Positions 15,275 through 23,610 of a stretch of 64,000 nt of DNA are shown here, piece after piece. The notes beneath the pieces were generated by a model. It did not search any database and was not told where the DNA came from. It worked only from the letters and a program-made list of their open reading frames with translations. Source of the DNA: JAKQEM01 sp964391185. GTDB taxonomy: Bacteria > Patescibacteriota > Gracilibacteria > Peribacterales > Peribacteraceae. The stretch lies in the NCBI GenBank assembly GCA_964391185.1, contig CAYMIX010000003.1:62001-126000 (forward strand), given 5' to 3'. Every line of letters starts with the position of its first letter. The stretch's first letter is position 1. A program made the position numbers and the translations under genes.

Positions 15275-15577
15275 TCAATCCTGCGTCTTATATTCATCTT
15301 TTGGCGTTACATCGATGACGTTGTTGTACTTTGGATGTTTCGTATGTTCTTTCCATGTGGAATCGGAGATCGCGTTCACGGCCATCAGAATCAGCGCGAA
15401 AATTATGCCGATATCATCTAGTTGGCCAAGAATAGGAATCACATCTGGAACAATATCGATAGGTGAAATCAAATATACGAGAGCGACCCATGGAAGCCAT
15501 TTGGATACGGCAGGAACGCGCGGGTCTTTGCGGAGTTGCCAGTAGAGCCGGAAGAAATCTCGGGTGCGGCGGAACAT
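15275..15577 (-). CDS. DUF1232 (YkvA-like) membrane protein
   Basis: 100 residues from ATG 15577 (MFRRTRDFF). Contains the DUF1232 signature YLISPIDIVPDVIPILGQLDD with the D-x-P-D-x-I-P-x-x-G-x-x-D pattern, inside two hydrophobic segments (about 25-45 and 52-72). The C-terminus is charged (HTKHPKYNNVIDVTPKDE). Function of the family is unknown; members are small membrane proteins. It lies upstream of the rpsB region on the same strand but is separated from it by the structured segment. Confidence 0.85.
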   Translation of the reverse strand: MFRRTRDFFRLYWQLRKDPRVPAVSKWLPWVALVYLISPIDIVPDVIPILGQLDDIGIIFALILMAVNAISDSTWKEHTKHPKYNNVIDVTPKDEYKTQD

Positions 15578-15677
15578 GGCTTGATTATAAGAATATTTGG
15601 TCTGCGTGCACAGGAAATGCTCCGGAATCACACATCATGTGTAACTCCGGAGCGGGTGCGGAAAAGTCTTGCTCATG

Positions 15678-16037
15678 TCAGCAGGGTGAAATCGAGTCAC
15701 CCTTCCCTGACTCGTTGAGTGCGATCAACTGCCTAACACGCGACCAGACACGAGCGCGAGCAGCTTCAACTGAGAGCCCGGCCAGCCGGCTGTACCTCTT
15801 GGTAGCGACCTCGAGAGTCTCGCCAAGCATGTTGCCGACCATGACGATCTCCTCATCCAGAATGACGGCGTAGACGCTGCCGTCCTTGTTGGACAGTTCG
15901 ATCTTGAACGGACGACAGTGGAGCCGGCACCAATGCCGAACCACTGCCCGCCGGATCGCGTTGTCCAGATACGTTCCTTCGCTGTACCTCAGTCCATGCT
16001 GTTTCACACGAATCTGCAGACGAGTTGCCACGGTCAT
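15678..16037 (-). CDS. hypothetical 119-aa protein, GC-rich, with strong SD
   Basis: Unrecognised soluble basic protein. It has an Arg-rich N-terminal half (TRLQIRVKQHGLRYSEGTYLDNAIRRAVVRHWCRLHCRPFK), a beta-rich middle (VYAVILDEEIVMVG) and a helical C-terminus (AGLSVEAARARVWSRVRQLIAL). The start ATG 16037 is preceded by AGGAGA (16048-16043), the clearest Shine-Dalgarno sequence in the window, and the gene is visibly richer in G+C than its neighbours. These two features, a consensus TTGACA promoter and a leader of about 140 nt suggest acquisition from a different genome or an unusual expression mode. Confidence 0.65.
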   Translation of the reverse strand: MTVATRLQIRVKQHGLRYSEGTYLDNAIRRAVVRHWCRLHCRPFKIELSNKDGSVYAVILDEEIVMVGNMLGETLEVATKRYSRLAGLSVEAARARVWSRVRQLIALNESGKGDSISPC

Positions 16038-16178
16038 CGAGATCTCCTTTTGTGACCGGCCTGTGAATGAAGAGGCAACATGCCTCCACTTCTTCTTCCC
16101 CGCTCAGAATGCTTCATAGAGGAACACTCAGAGCGATGAAGGATGTATTCGTGATCTCAAAGACCAACAAACTGGAGG

Positions 16179-16210
16179 GGTATATCACTCTTGTACGACA
16201 AAAATGTCAA
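16179..16210 (-). promoter_or_regulatory. promoter with consensus -35 for the GC-rich orphan
   Basis: On the minus strand TTGACA (16210-16205) is a perfect -35. Candidate -10s are GATATA (spacing 18) or TATACC (16184-16179, spacing 20). The leader of about 140 nt to ATG 16037 contains a GAGGCA/TGCCTC hairpin at 16073-16087. Confidence 0.45.
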
Positions 16211-16238
16211 TAATTGTTGTCTATTTAGAAGGAAGGGC

Positions 16239-17648
16239 CTAATACCCCAGTTTCTCGTTCAATTCTGAGACCGGGACGCGAATTTGCTCGAGCGTATCGC
16301 GGTCGCGAATCGTCACCGTATCTTTCGCACCTTGAGCATCATCTTCGCCAATTGTTCCGAAATCGATGGTGACACACTTTGGGGTACCGATTTCGTCCTG
16401 ACGGCGGTAACGCTTACCAATCGATCCTGTGACATCGAAATCAATCGCGACATCGAGTTCATCAAGGAGTGCCTTATAAATCTCCTGAGCTTTGGCGATG
16501 AGATGTTCTTTCTTGCTGAGAGGAAGAATCGCAATCTTCACGGGAGCTGTGCGCTTGTTAAATTTCATCACAACACGCGTGTCATCCTCGGCGAGCTTTT
16601 CTTCGGTGTAGGCATCGAGCATCATGGCGAGTGCAATACGATCAGCACCAAATGATGGTTCCATCACGTGTGGAATAATTTTATGAGTTGGATCATCAGG
16701 GTCCGTGTAGTGCATATCTTCACCACTGAACTGTTGGTGCTGATTCAAATCGAAGTCTGTGCGGTATGCAGCAGCTGCGCAGAGCTCTCCCCAGCCCCAT
16801 GGGAATTTGTATTCCACGTCTGTTGTTCCTTTGGAGTAGTGCGAAAGTTCGTCTTTTTCGTGATCGCGGAAGCGAATGTTTTCGGGGTTGATACCGAGGG
16901 TTTCTGTGAGGAAAGACCATGTATCTTTCTTCCACTGTGCAAATACATCTTCCCATTTATTGGCTTCTGGATCGAAGAAGTATTCGATTTCCATTTGTTC
17001 GAATTCACGTGTGCGGAAGGTGAAGTTGCCTGGTGTGATTTCGTTACGGAATGCTTTACCAATTTGTGCGACACCGAATGGCAAACGCAAACGCATCGTC
17101 TGTGAGATATGTTTGAAGTTCACGAAAATTCCTTGTGCTGTTTCTGGACGCAAATAAATATCAGTACCTTCCCCATCGATGACACCTTGTTGGGTCTTAA
17201 ACATCAAGTTGAACTTTTTGGCTGGGGTCCATTCAAGAGATCCGCACGTCGGGCACTGAATTTTTTCTGCCATCAACATTGGCTGCACTTGATCGAGCTT
17301 GAGAACAGCAGCTGCTTCTACACCGAGTTTTGCTTCGATAAGTTTATCTCCGCGGAAACGCTGCTTACATTTTTTACAGTCGATAAGAGGATCATTAAAG
17401 TTACTCACGTGACCTGATGCTTCCCACACTTTTGGGTTCATCAAGATGGCACTATCTAAGCCAACCATATCTGAGCGCTTGTGGACAAACTGTTTCCACC
17501 AGAGCTTCTTCAGGTTGTTTTTGAGCTCTACGCCAAGTGGACCGTAGTCCCATGTGTTTGCGAGGCCGCCGTAAATATCGGAGCCGGGGAACACAAAGCC
17601 TCTTCGCTTACAGAGAGAAACGACGCTATCGAGGGTTGAAGCTGGCAT
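16239..17648 (-). CDS. glyS: glycyl-tRNA synthetase, homodimeric class II type
   Basis: 469 residues, the single-chain alpha2 form (glyQS-like), not the alpha2beta2 form. N-terminal RRGFVFPGSDIYGGLANTWDYGPLG is diagnostic. An insertion has two CxxC pairs (CKKCKQRFRG and CPTCGSLEW), likely a zinc ribbon. Motif 2 is FRNEITP..F-TREFEQMEIEYF and motif 3 is PSFGADRIALAM. The C-terminal anticodon-binding domain begins about TAPVKIAILPLSKKE and includes GKRYRRQDEIGTPKCVTIDF. It charges tRNA-Gly. It stands 70 nt downstream of the glycosyltransferase gene on the same strand. Confidence 0.97.
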   Translation of the reverse strand: MPASTLDSVVSLCKRRGFVFPGSDIYGGLANTWDYGPLGVELKNNLKKLWWKQFVHKRSDMVGLDSAILMNPKVWEASGHVSNFNDPLIDCKKCKQRFRGDKLIEAKLGVEAAAVLKLDQVQPMLMAEKIQCPTCGSLEWTPAKKFNLMFKTQQGVIDGEGTDIYLRPETAQGIFVNFKHISQTMRLRLPFGVAQIGKAFRNEITPGNFTFRTREFEQMEIEYFFDPEANKWEDVFAQWKKDTWSFLTETLGINPENIRFRDHEKDELSHYSKGTTDVEYKFPWGWGELCAAAAYRTDFDLNQHQQFSGEDMHYTDPDDPTHKIIPHVMEPSFGADRIALAMMLDAYTEEKLAEDDTRVVMKFNKRTAPVKIAILPLSKKEHLIAKAQEIYKALLDELDVAIDFDVTGSIGKRYRRQDEIGTPKCVTIDFGTIGEDDAQGAKDTVTIRDRDTLEQIRVPVSELNEKLGY

Positions 17649-17718
17649 AGATAATGAAAAACGTACGGAAACGGTAGCTTATAGCGCTTTCGAAGAAAAG
17701 TCTTCACAAGTACGTGCA

Positions 17719-20700
17719 TCAAGTGGGTGTAAAATACAGTTGTATAAGGAAGAGCGCGAAGGCAGTGCAGAGTAAGCTGAGGATGTTACGTCCATATCTG
17801 TGCAGCTTTTTTGGTAGGCCATCCAAGCCTTGTACCGCGTAATATGCAAGTGGAAGCAAGGCAATGACAACAAACCGGAAATCCTGGTTAGAGCTGTATG
17901 TGAACTTGAAGCGGTACACAAAACTGCTCAAAATAAGGAAGAAGAGCAATGTAAGAATGGGCAGCGTGTCTTTCCATCGCTTGAGTAGGTCATGAACGAT
18001 GCCGACGGCGATGAAGATAAGGGAGAGTAATCCGCCAAAAAGTATTATTTGACTGATAGGCTTGAGTGGATCAGCGAAGCCGAATTCTCCGAAGAATGCT
18101 GACCGGAAGAAATACTCCCAAAAAAACTTTCTTCTCGTCTCATCAGACCATGGGTTGTTGTAGGGGGTGCGAAGTATTTCAATCGGATTGAATGTTAAGA
18201 AATTTTCGGGGGTGTTTTCCAGCAGTAATCCGGAATGCATACCGTTGTTTCCTAGTTGCAGAGATTTTGTATTATCTGCTTCCGTTAAACGTATCACGGG
18301 GAGCCAGCCTGCCATCACGATAATCAGAAGTGCGGAAAGACCGCCGTGCAGGAATCGCTTTTTCCAAGAAATGGTTGATTTGAAAAGAAACGCGATTGCC
18401 ATTGCAGGTAAAAAGACGAGTGCGCTTACTTTCGTGAGGAAAACGAGTGCAAAGATAATGCAGGCGATATACCAGTCTCGTATGGATCCTTTTTTCCAAA
18501 ACTTTATGAGAATTGCTACAAACAAAAACGATAATGTCTGATACAAAGTGTCATTTGAAATGCGCGCTGTGACGAAAACCAAGCTTGGGAAAGTGGCGAT
18601 GAGACTACCTGCGAGGATTGCCTTCCGTTGTTTATCAATCTGAGGGAAAAGCAGCCACACTGCCCATAATCCTGCAACGAGCGCGCCGATTGCAAAAAGG
18701 AAGGACACGAACTGGATGTCCAAGAGAATTCCTTGTGCACTCCGCCCAAAGAATTGCTCGACGCGCATGAGAGCACCTGTAATAAAGTAGTATAGAGGTG
18801 CCTGGTGGTATTCCCATCCATCGATGGCGGGAGGAATGGAAAAGTGTGCGGCAACATATTCGATGTAATCAATGTGGGCGTCGGTGTCATGTCCGCGGAC
18901 GGTATAGAATGTCGTGAGATAGTAGAGGAAGCGTAAAATGGCTCCACCAAAAAAGAGAAGAGTGAGTGGTCGGCGAGGCTTAGGAACCCAGAGCCATGTA
19001 AGGATGGATCCTCCAATGACAATCAGCAGAACGAGAGTGGTATCGAGTAAGAGATACCGTAGATCACTCCGGTCGCTTGTGATATTCAATCCAAAAAGAC
19101 CACCTTGATCATGAAGCACAACGTGAACATCATTCACTCCAGGCGAGAGATATTCTCCCAATGCAATTGCTTTACCCGCTCCATAATCGCAAAACTTGGC
19201 GGTATCATCGGGGATTCTAATCCCGTTGATCGTAAACTCCTCAATACAATCATCAGGCTTTATTCGTAGCACCGTCGGATGAAATGCGGAAAGAGTGATT
19301 GTAAGCGATGCCTGCATTGGTGACTGGCCAGCCTCAGGGAAGTACGGCATTTCTCCTGACAGTGTTTCGCCATTAGGGAATGTATACGTGATGTCGCTAA
19401 ATTCTGGTTGAAGACGTTGGTAGCCAACGATGAGACCAATGCTGACTATTGCTATGGCAGAAAGTGTGGCAAAAGTGAACGCTTTCCTGCGTGTGAATGC
19501 GCTGTATTTCATACGATAGAAAATAGTAGTGAGAAAGTTTATGTGAGGGCGAAGCAAGAGCCAAGCTAGTGCAAAGATAGAAAGGTTACGGATAGTATGT
19601 ATGAAGAGCAATATGATGGAACTTTGATCGACAAACGCATTATAATTGATGGGATAAATCCATTGTGTAGCCAGTGCAAATACAAGTGTCATGAATCCTA
19701 TGTTGACAATCTCATTAGAAGAAACAGTTTTACGAATAACGTGCTCTGTAATCCATGCAATAAGCAAAGGCATAATCCATACAACGTATTGTGGGGAAAA
19801 AACCGGGCTCAATCCTATGGTTACCAATAGAGTGGCTAAAAATGCTCTTTCACTTTGCTCAGTGGTTGAATGTTTCTTGCGCCACGTTGTAAACGCGATC
19901 GCCAATACAGCCATCACGACAAGACCGAGTGCTGCCGTGGCCATTTCTGGTCCGAATGACATATTTTGGACTGACATTGAAATAAATTCCGTTGGGTCTT
20001 TTTGCAATCGCAATTTTGAATAGAGCATGTGAATGCCCGACCATGTGCTTTCAATCTGTATTCCTCTACCTGCATGATACGATCCCAGCCACTTAATATT
20101 TGAGAGGAATCCTGCGGGACCAAGCATTATCATGGGGATAATCACACCAATGACTAATCCGATCATGGAACCATAGAAAAAACGCAAACGATTTTTCCAT
20201 GTCATCGTCAGCCAAAGAAGTGGAACGAGCAAAATGGGTACAAGTTTCAGGCAACATGCCACTACCAAAAACATGCCGCTTTCCAGATGTTTTCCACCGG
20301 TATGAAAGCGCCATGCAAGATATAAAAGTAGAGCGAGAAGAATGTCGAAGCGTGCAAAGACAACTTCTTGTCCGAGCAGCAAAACAGTTGCAAGAATGGA
20401 GAACGGAACAAGTGATACATCCAGCGGGCCAAATATTCGTCCGCTGTACATGGTTGTTCCTATACACAACATCACAAGAAGCATCGTCCATCCGGTCGCA
20501 AAATCCCAATGGAATGGATTATTCTTTACGATGTAAAAAATAGTTGTAGCAAGCGGTGGGTACTCACTCTTGAGCTCATCGACTTCGTCCTCCAAAAACA
20601 ATTGGACATCGTTTCCTATGCGATTGTAGACATTGATATCTTGTGATCCTCGAATATTTGGCATGTACCAAAATGCGAGAATGGATGTCGCGAGGATGCA

Positions 20701-20736
20701 TAATCCTGCGATAGTGTGATACTGGCGGAGTTCCAT
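17719..20736 (-). CDS. giant membrane glycosyltransferase: GT87-like + GT39-like domains
   Basis: 1005 residues from ATG 20736, which lies 8 nt after a TATACT -10; an in-frame TTG at 20745 is within that element. About twenty hydrophobic segments. Residues 1-430 resemble GT87/DUF2029 polyprenyl-phosphate-mannose-dependent enzymes (DINVYNRIG, KSEYPPLATTIFY, FARFDILLALLLYLAW, CCLKLVPILLVPL). A beta-rich extracytoplasmic domain lies at about 440-560. Residues 570-1000 resemble GT39/ArnT-like transferases (GHDTDAHIDYIEYVAA with first-loop Asp, EYHQAPLYYFITG). Two GT-C enzymes in one chain would add two sugars in sequence or act on one polymer. Donors are probably polyprenyl-phosphate sugars, which the GT2 protein at 20863 could supply. 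Confidence 0.8.
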   Translation of the reverse strand: MELRQYHTIAGLCILATSILAFWYMPNIRGSQDINVYNRIGNDVQLFLEDEVDELKSEYPPLATTIFYIVKNNPFHWDFATGWTMLLVMLCIGTTMYSGRIFGPLDVSLVPFSILATVLLLGQEVVFARFDILLALLLYLAWRFHTGGKHLESGMFLVVACCLKLVPILLVPLLWLTMTWKNRLRFFYGSMIGLVIGVIIPMIMLGPAGFLSNIKWLGSYHAGRGIQIESTWSGIHMLYSKLRLQKDPTEFISMSVQNMSFGPEMATAALGLVVMAVLAIAFTTWRKKHSTTEQSERAFLATLLVTIGLSPVFSPQYVVWIMPLLIAWITEHVIRKTVSSNEIVNIGFMTLVFALATQWIYPINYNAFVDQSSIILLFIHTIRNLSIFALAWLLLRPHINFLTTIFYRMKYSAFTRRKAFTFATLSAIAIVSIGLIVGYQRLQPEFSDITYTFPNGETLSGEMPYFPEAGQSPMQASLTITLSAFHPTVLRIKPDDCIEEFTINGIRIPDDTAKFCDYGAGKAIALGEYLSPGVNDVHVVLHDQGGLFGLNITSDRSDLRYLLLDTTLVLLIVIGGSILTWLWVPKPRRPLTLLFFGGAILRFLYYLTTFYTVRGHDTDAHIDYIEYVAAHFSIPPAIDGWEYHQAPLYYFITGALMRVEQFFGRSAQGILLDIQFVSFLFAIGALVAGLWAVWLLFPQIDKQRKAILAGSLIATFPSLVFVTARISNDTLYQTLSFLFVAILIKFWKKGSIRDWYIACIIFALVFLTKVSALVFLPAMAIAFLFKSTISWKKRFLHGGLSALLIIVMAGWLPVIRLTEADNTKSLQLGNNGMHSGLLLENTPENFLTFNPIEILRTPYNNPWSDETRRKFFWEYFFRSAFFGEFGFADPLKPISQIILFGGLLSLIFIAVGIVHDLLKRWKDTLPILTLLFFLILSSFVYRFKFTYSSNQDFRFVVIALLPLAYYAVQGLDGLPKKLHRYGRNILSLLCTAFALFLIQLYFTPT

Positions 20737-20744
20737 GGTGAGCA

Positions 20745-20750
20745 AGTATA
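20745..20750 (-). promoter_or_regulatory. -10 TATACT of the giant glycosyltransferase gene
   Basis: TATACT (20750-20745 on the minus strand) ends 8 nt before ATG 20736, predicting a leader of about 1 nt. No good -35 at 16-18 bp. Confidence 0.5.
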
Positions 20751-20862
20751 CTAGGGCCCGATCGAACAGGCTATGATCACGCTGTGGATAACTGCTGTTT
20801 TCTTTTATTCAATTACAGTACACCCGTGACAAAATGGCCTTTCTTCCGTATCCTCCACAGCT

Positions 20863-21549
20863 ATGAATCTTTCTATAATTTTGCCGTGCTACAACGAAGA
20901 AGAAAACATTGAAGCATCTGTCCGCGACGTCGCACAGTGGATGCAGTCGAGCAATCACACGGGTGACATCATTGTCGTGGATGACGGTTCCAAAGACGGG
21001 TCACCTGCGATCCTCAAGAAGCTCGGCAAAGAACTTAAAAACCTACGCACGGTTCGCCATGCGAAGAATGGGGGATACGGCGTTGCGATCCGCACGGGCA
21101 TCGATGCAGCAACGACAGAGTGGATCGGCTTCATGGATAGTGATGGGCAGTTTCATGCAAATGACATCGATATTCTCATTCATGGCTCAGAAGGATATTC
21201 CTTTGTCACTGGTCGCCGCGCTCACCGTGCTGATGGATTCATCCGCAATTCATTCGGAAAAGTACTTGGAGGAATGAATTTAGTAATTCTTGGTTTGTAT
21301 GTGCGTGATGTGAACTGCGGCATGAAGATCTTCAAGCGCGATATCTGGAAGACGATTCGCCCGACACACGGAGTAGAAAAATTGTTTAACACAGAAATGT
21401 TCCTTCGCCTGAAGCGTAACAAGATTCCATGGAAGACGATTAACGTGCCGCACTATCCACGCACCAAGGGAACTCCAACAGGAGGATCGGGTCGTGTGAT
21501 CGTTCGCATGTTTAAAGAATTGTGGGATTTGAGGACTGCTAAAGACTAG
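20863..21549 (+). CDS. GT2 glycosyltransferase, polyprenyl-phosphate sugar synthase-like
   Basis: 228 residues, a GT-A fold family 2 enzyme of the DPM1/dolichol-phosphate mannosyltransferase branch: LSIILPCYNEEENI, IIVVDDGSKDGS, the DxD-type metal motif FMDSDGQFH, and the acceptor-side GMKIFKRDIW and TEMFLRLKRNK. It has no C-terminal membrane helices, as in soluble bacterial polyprenyl-phosphate mannose/glucose synthases. It would transfer a hexose from a nucleotide sugar to a polyprenyl phosphate on the cytoplasmic face. It is divergent from the giant GT and close to the PMT-family gene, both of which could use its product. The sugar cannot be read from sequence. Confidence 0.9.
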   Translation: MNLSIILPCYNEEENIEASVRDVAQWMQSSNHTGDIIVVDDGSKDGSPAILKKLGKELKNLRTVRHAKNGGYGVAIRTGIDAATTEWIGFMDSDGQFHANDIDILIHGSEGYSFVTGRRAHRADGFIRNSFGKVLGGMNLVILGLYVRDVNCGMKIFKRDIWKTIRPTHGVEKLFNTEMFLRLKRNKIPWKTINVPHYPRTKGTPTGGSGRVIVRMFKELWDLRTAKD

Positions 21550-21555
21550 GCATCA

Positions 21556-21608
21556 TGGTTCGTCGAGCTCACCATGACACTAGGTGTCACCCTGAGCCCG
21601 GCGAAGGG
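21556..21608. repeat. imperfect 25-bp inverted repeat, TCACCCTGAGC...CGAAGGG type
   Basis: Left arm 21556-21580 and right arm 21584-21608 are inverted copies (about 18 of 25 matching) around a 3-nt TAG spacer; the inner GACAC/GTGTC and the CTCA/TGAG and TTCG/CGAA parts pair. The right arm matches the REP-like sequence CACCCTGAGC-N-CGAAGGG known from intergenic regions of many unrelated bacteria. It sits between the GT2 gene and the convergent NTF2-like gene. Confidence 0.65.
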
Positions 21609-21627
21609 CGACCTGCTTATTATGACA

Positions 21628-21984
21628 CTATGCTTTGCAGGGGGTTCCTTGATGAAATATCATTTGCCAATTCCCACCATTCATTTTCCATAGGGAACAA
21701 CGTCGAGAGTAAGACTTTTTCGAAGTCGCATCCATGACCCTTTCGAGAAAATATGTAACGAGAATCGTATTCGGCGATAATTCCGTCACAGTAAAATCAG
21801 ACGGAACAAAGTGCATCGCAGGTTCGTTAGATAGGTCATTAAGTATGTCTTTTTTAGAATACGTATTTCCAGATTCTCCACATTCAAAAAAATCATCAGC
21901 AAGTAACGCATCTAATTTTTCTTTCGATGATCGTACTTCTGGCTGAAGTAACGTTGTCTCAAGATGAATGATAAGATTATTCAT
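21628..21984 (-). CDS. DUF4440 / NTF2-like protein
   Basis: 118 residues with the SnoaL/NTF2-like DUF4440 pattern: an N-terminal helix (IIHLETTLLQPEVRSSKEKL), LLADDFFECGESGNTYSKKDIL, and the C-terminal strands RRCSLWKMNGGNWQMIFHQGTP. NTF2-like cone folds bind small ligands or act as isomerases/hydrolases; this family has no assigned reaction. Its ATG overlaps the stop of the PMT-family gene (TAATG), so translation is coupled. That suggests, weakly, a link to glycosylation, or a chance operon. Confidence 0.85.
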   Translation of the reverse strand: MNNLIIHLETTLLQPEVRSSKEKLDALLADDFFECGESGNTYSKKDILNDLSNEPAMHFVPSDFTVTELSPNTILVTYFLERVMDATSKKSYSRRCSLWKMNGGNWQMIFHQGTPCKA

Positions 21985-23480
21985 TAGTTTCGCGGAACCA
22001 CCGTCGGACTATCCTGCGTGCAATGTACACAGCGCAGTTCCCACGTGCGTAGCCATTGGCGACGAGCGAAGGCTTTGTCACCGATGAGTTCATAGTAGGT
22101 GAATGCGCGGAAGAACTGGAATGCAAAGAACATCAATACGCCGAGTGCGAGGAGCACGTTCGTTTTGCGTTCATCGGTGATCTTTCGGTTGGCGAATTGT
22201 TGGATTTCGACAAACGCGAGCCCGAACAAGATGAAGCTGAAGATGAGCGGCAGGAAGTAGTGGTACAAGTACATCACGCGATCGATGCGGCTGACTGCGG
22301 CCATGTAACACACATACAGCGTGAAGAAAGTGACGAGCAAGAAAGGCTGCTTAAGCTTGATGCCGTTGAATACACTTCCTGCGAGCAGGCTAAAGGAAAG
22401 TATGACTCCGAGGAATCCGAGACCCCAGACAACAGGGTTGCTCTGGAGGTATAAGTATCTGTACGCATTGCCATCAGGTGTTTCCCAGCGGTAGTTGATG
22501 GTGCGTGCGCCAATAGGCCATAGGTACCACGGGCTTCCGTTTTCATCAGGCTTGGCGAGGTCTAAGCGTGGGACGCCTTTCTGGTAGTGCGAGACGAACT
22601 TCAATGAATCTCGCAACATCGTTGGGAATGAAAATGGTGACGATGTTTCGCCCTGCGCGAGGATCTCTTTGTATTCCGGAGAAGCCTGATAGTAACCAGC
22701 ATCAGGGAGTGACGGTTCAATGCGTGTTCCGCGTGAGAAGTGAATCTGCCAGATTCCGCAGTACACGATCGCAAAGCTCAGTGCTCCAATCCACAGGAAT
22801 TTCCAGCATTTCTTGAGATTAGGCCACAAGAAGTAAAGCGCGAATGGTATGAGCATGACAAAGAGCAGCGCGAATGCTTTCGTGGCAAGCGCAGCGGCGA
22901 ACGACGCACCGAAGAGGATAGATGCATTACGAAGTTTTTTAGGATTATCCTTATTTTCTCTAAGGAGAAGAAAACCGAGAATAGTCAGCACGCTGAAAAA
23001 GACCATCGTCGACTCCAGCATCGCACTACGCGAGTGGACGATCAGTGCATTATCAAACACATAGAGGAAGCTGAGTAGTACCGACCACAACGTGTTTTTC
23101 GTGATGATATAAAACACGCCAAAAAGTAAGGGGACCGTGAGCCATGCGAGCATCACCGGGAAGAAGCGGTAACCGAGGAAGGAGAATTTTTCCGGTGGAT
23201 TCGTTGCGTAGTCTGTGCCGATAAATTGGTTATCAAGTGGGTTTCGATCAAGTAGCACTTCTCCAGCAGCAATCATCAATTTACCCAGTGGCGGATGTGG
23301 CTCCATGAAGTACACACCGTTGATGTATTTCTGAGCGCTTGCGATGTGATAGTTCTCGTCCCAGAAGAGCGCAGCGGGGTTCCAGAAATTATGGACGAAG
23401 GTGAAGTAGGAAAGCACGAGCAGAAACAGAACTGCCAAGCTTTGTTCACGGTGTTGCTTAAAGAAAGAAGAGAGAGCCAT
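21984..23480 (-). CDS. PMT-family (GT39) protein O-mannosyltransferase-like
   Basis: 498 residues from ATG 23480; an upstream TTG at 23498 is possible but poor. The first extracytoplasmic loop holds the PMT signature FWDENYHIASAQKYI...HPPLGKLM, with the catalytic Asp-Glu pair. About ten membrane helices follow, with VYFMEPHPPL, LSFLYVFDNALIVHSRSAML and a large loop (about 250-330). PMT enzymes transfer mannose from polyprenyl-phosphate-mannose to Ser/Thr of exported proteins; bacterial homologs act with the Sec system. With the GT2 protein at 20863 this gives a plausible O-glycosylation pathway. The Ser/Thr/Pro-rich exported proteins of this window could be substrates (inference). Confidence 0.9.
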   Translation of the reverse strand: MALSSFFKQHREQSLAVLFLLVLSYFTFVHNFWNPAALFWDENYHIASAQKYINGVYFMEPHPPLGKLMIAAGEVLLDRNPLDNQFIGTDYATNPPEKFSFLGYRFFPVMLAWLTVPLLFGVFYIITKNTLWSVLLSFLYVFDNALIVHSRSAMLESTMVFFSVLTILGFLLLRENKDNPKKLRNASILFGASFAAALATKAFALLFVMLIPFALYFLWPNLKKCWKFLWIGALSFAIVYCGIWQIHFSRGTRIEPSLPDAGYYQASPEYKEILAQGETSSPFSFPTMLRDSLKFVSHYQKGVPRLDLAKPDENGSPWYLWPIGARTINYRWETPDGNAYRYLYLQSNPVVWGLGFLGVILSFSLLAGSVFNGIKLKQPFLLVTFFTLYVCYMAAVSRIDRVMYLYHYFLPLIFSFILFGLAFVEIQQFANRKITDERKTNVLLALGVLMFFAFQFFRAFTYYELIGDKAFARRQWLRTWELRCVHCTQDSPTVVPRN

Positions 23481-23571
23481 GCCGCACAGTGTACCCAAAC
23501 AGAGCAGTCTGCCAAAGCCAGTTTACACATCGTAAACGCCGATTCTCTGTGTATTGGTAGATACGTGAATA

Positions 23572-23600
23572 TTGATAAAATGGCTTATTTATGCTATAAT
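23572..23600 (+). promoter_or_regulatory. strong promoter of the PrsW-like gene
   Basis: TTGATA (23572-23577), 17-bp spacer, TGC-TATAAT (extended -10; hexamer 23595-23600). ATG 23611 follows after 10 nt, so the leader is about 4 nt. Confidence 0.8.
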
Positions 23601-23610
23601 GACGTGATAT

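Noticed and set aside
15185..15545. Two plus-strand frames overlapping the DUF1232 gene
   Set aside because: They lie on the opposite strand of a recognised gene and a structured region, and their products are not protein-like.
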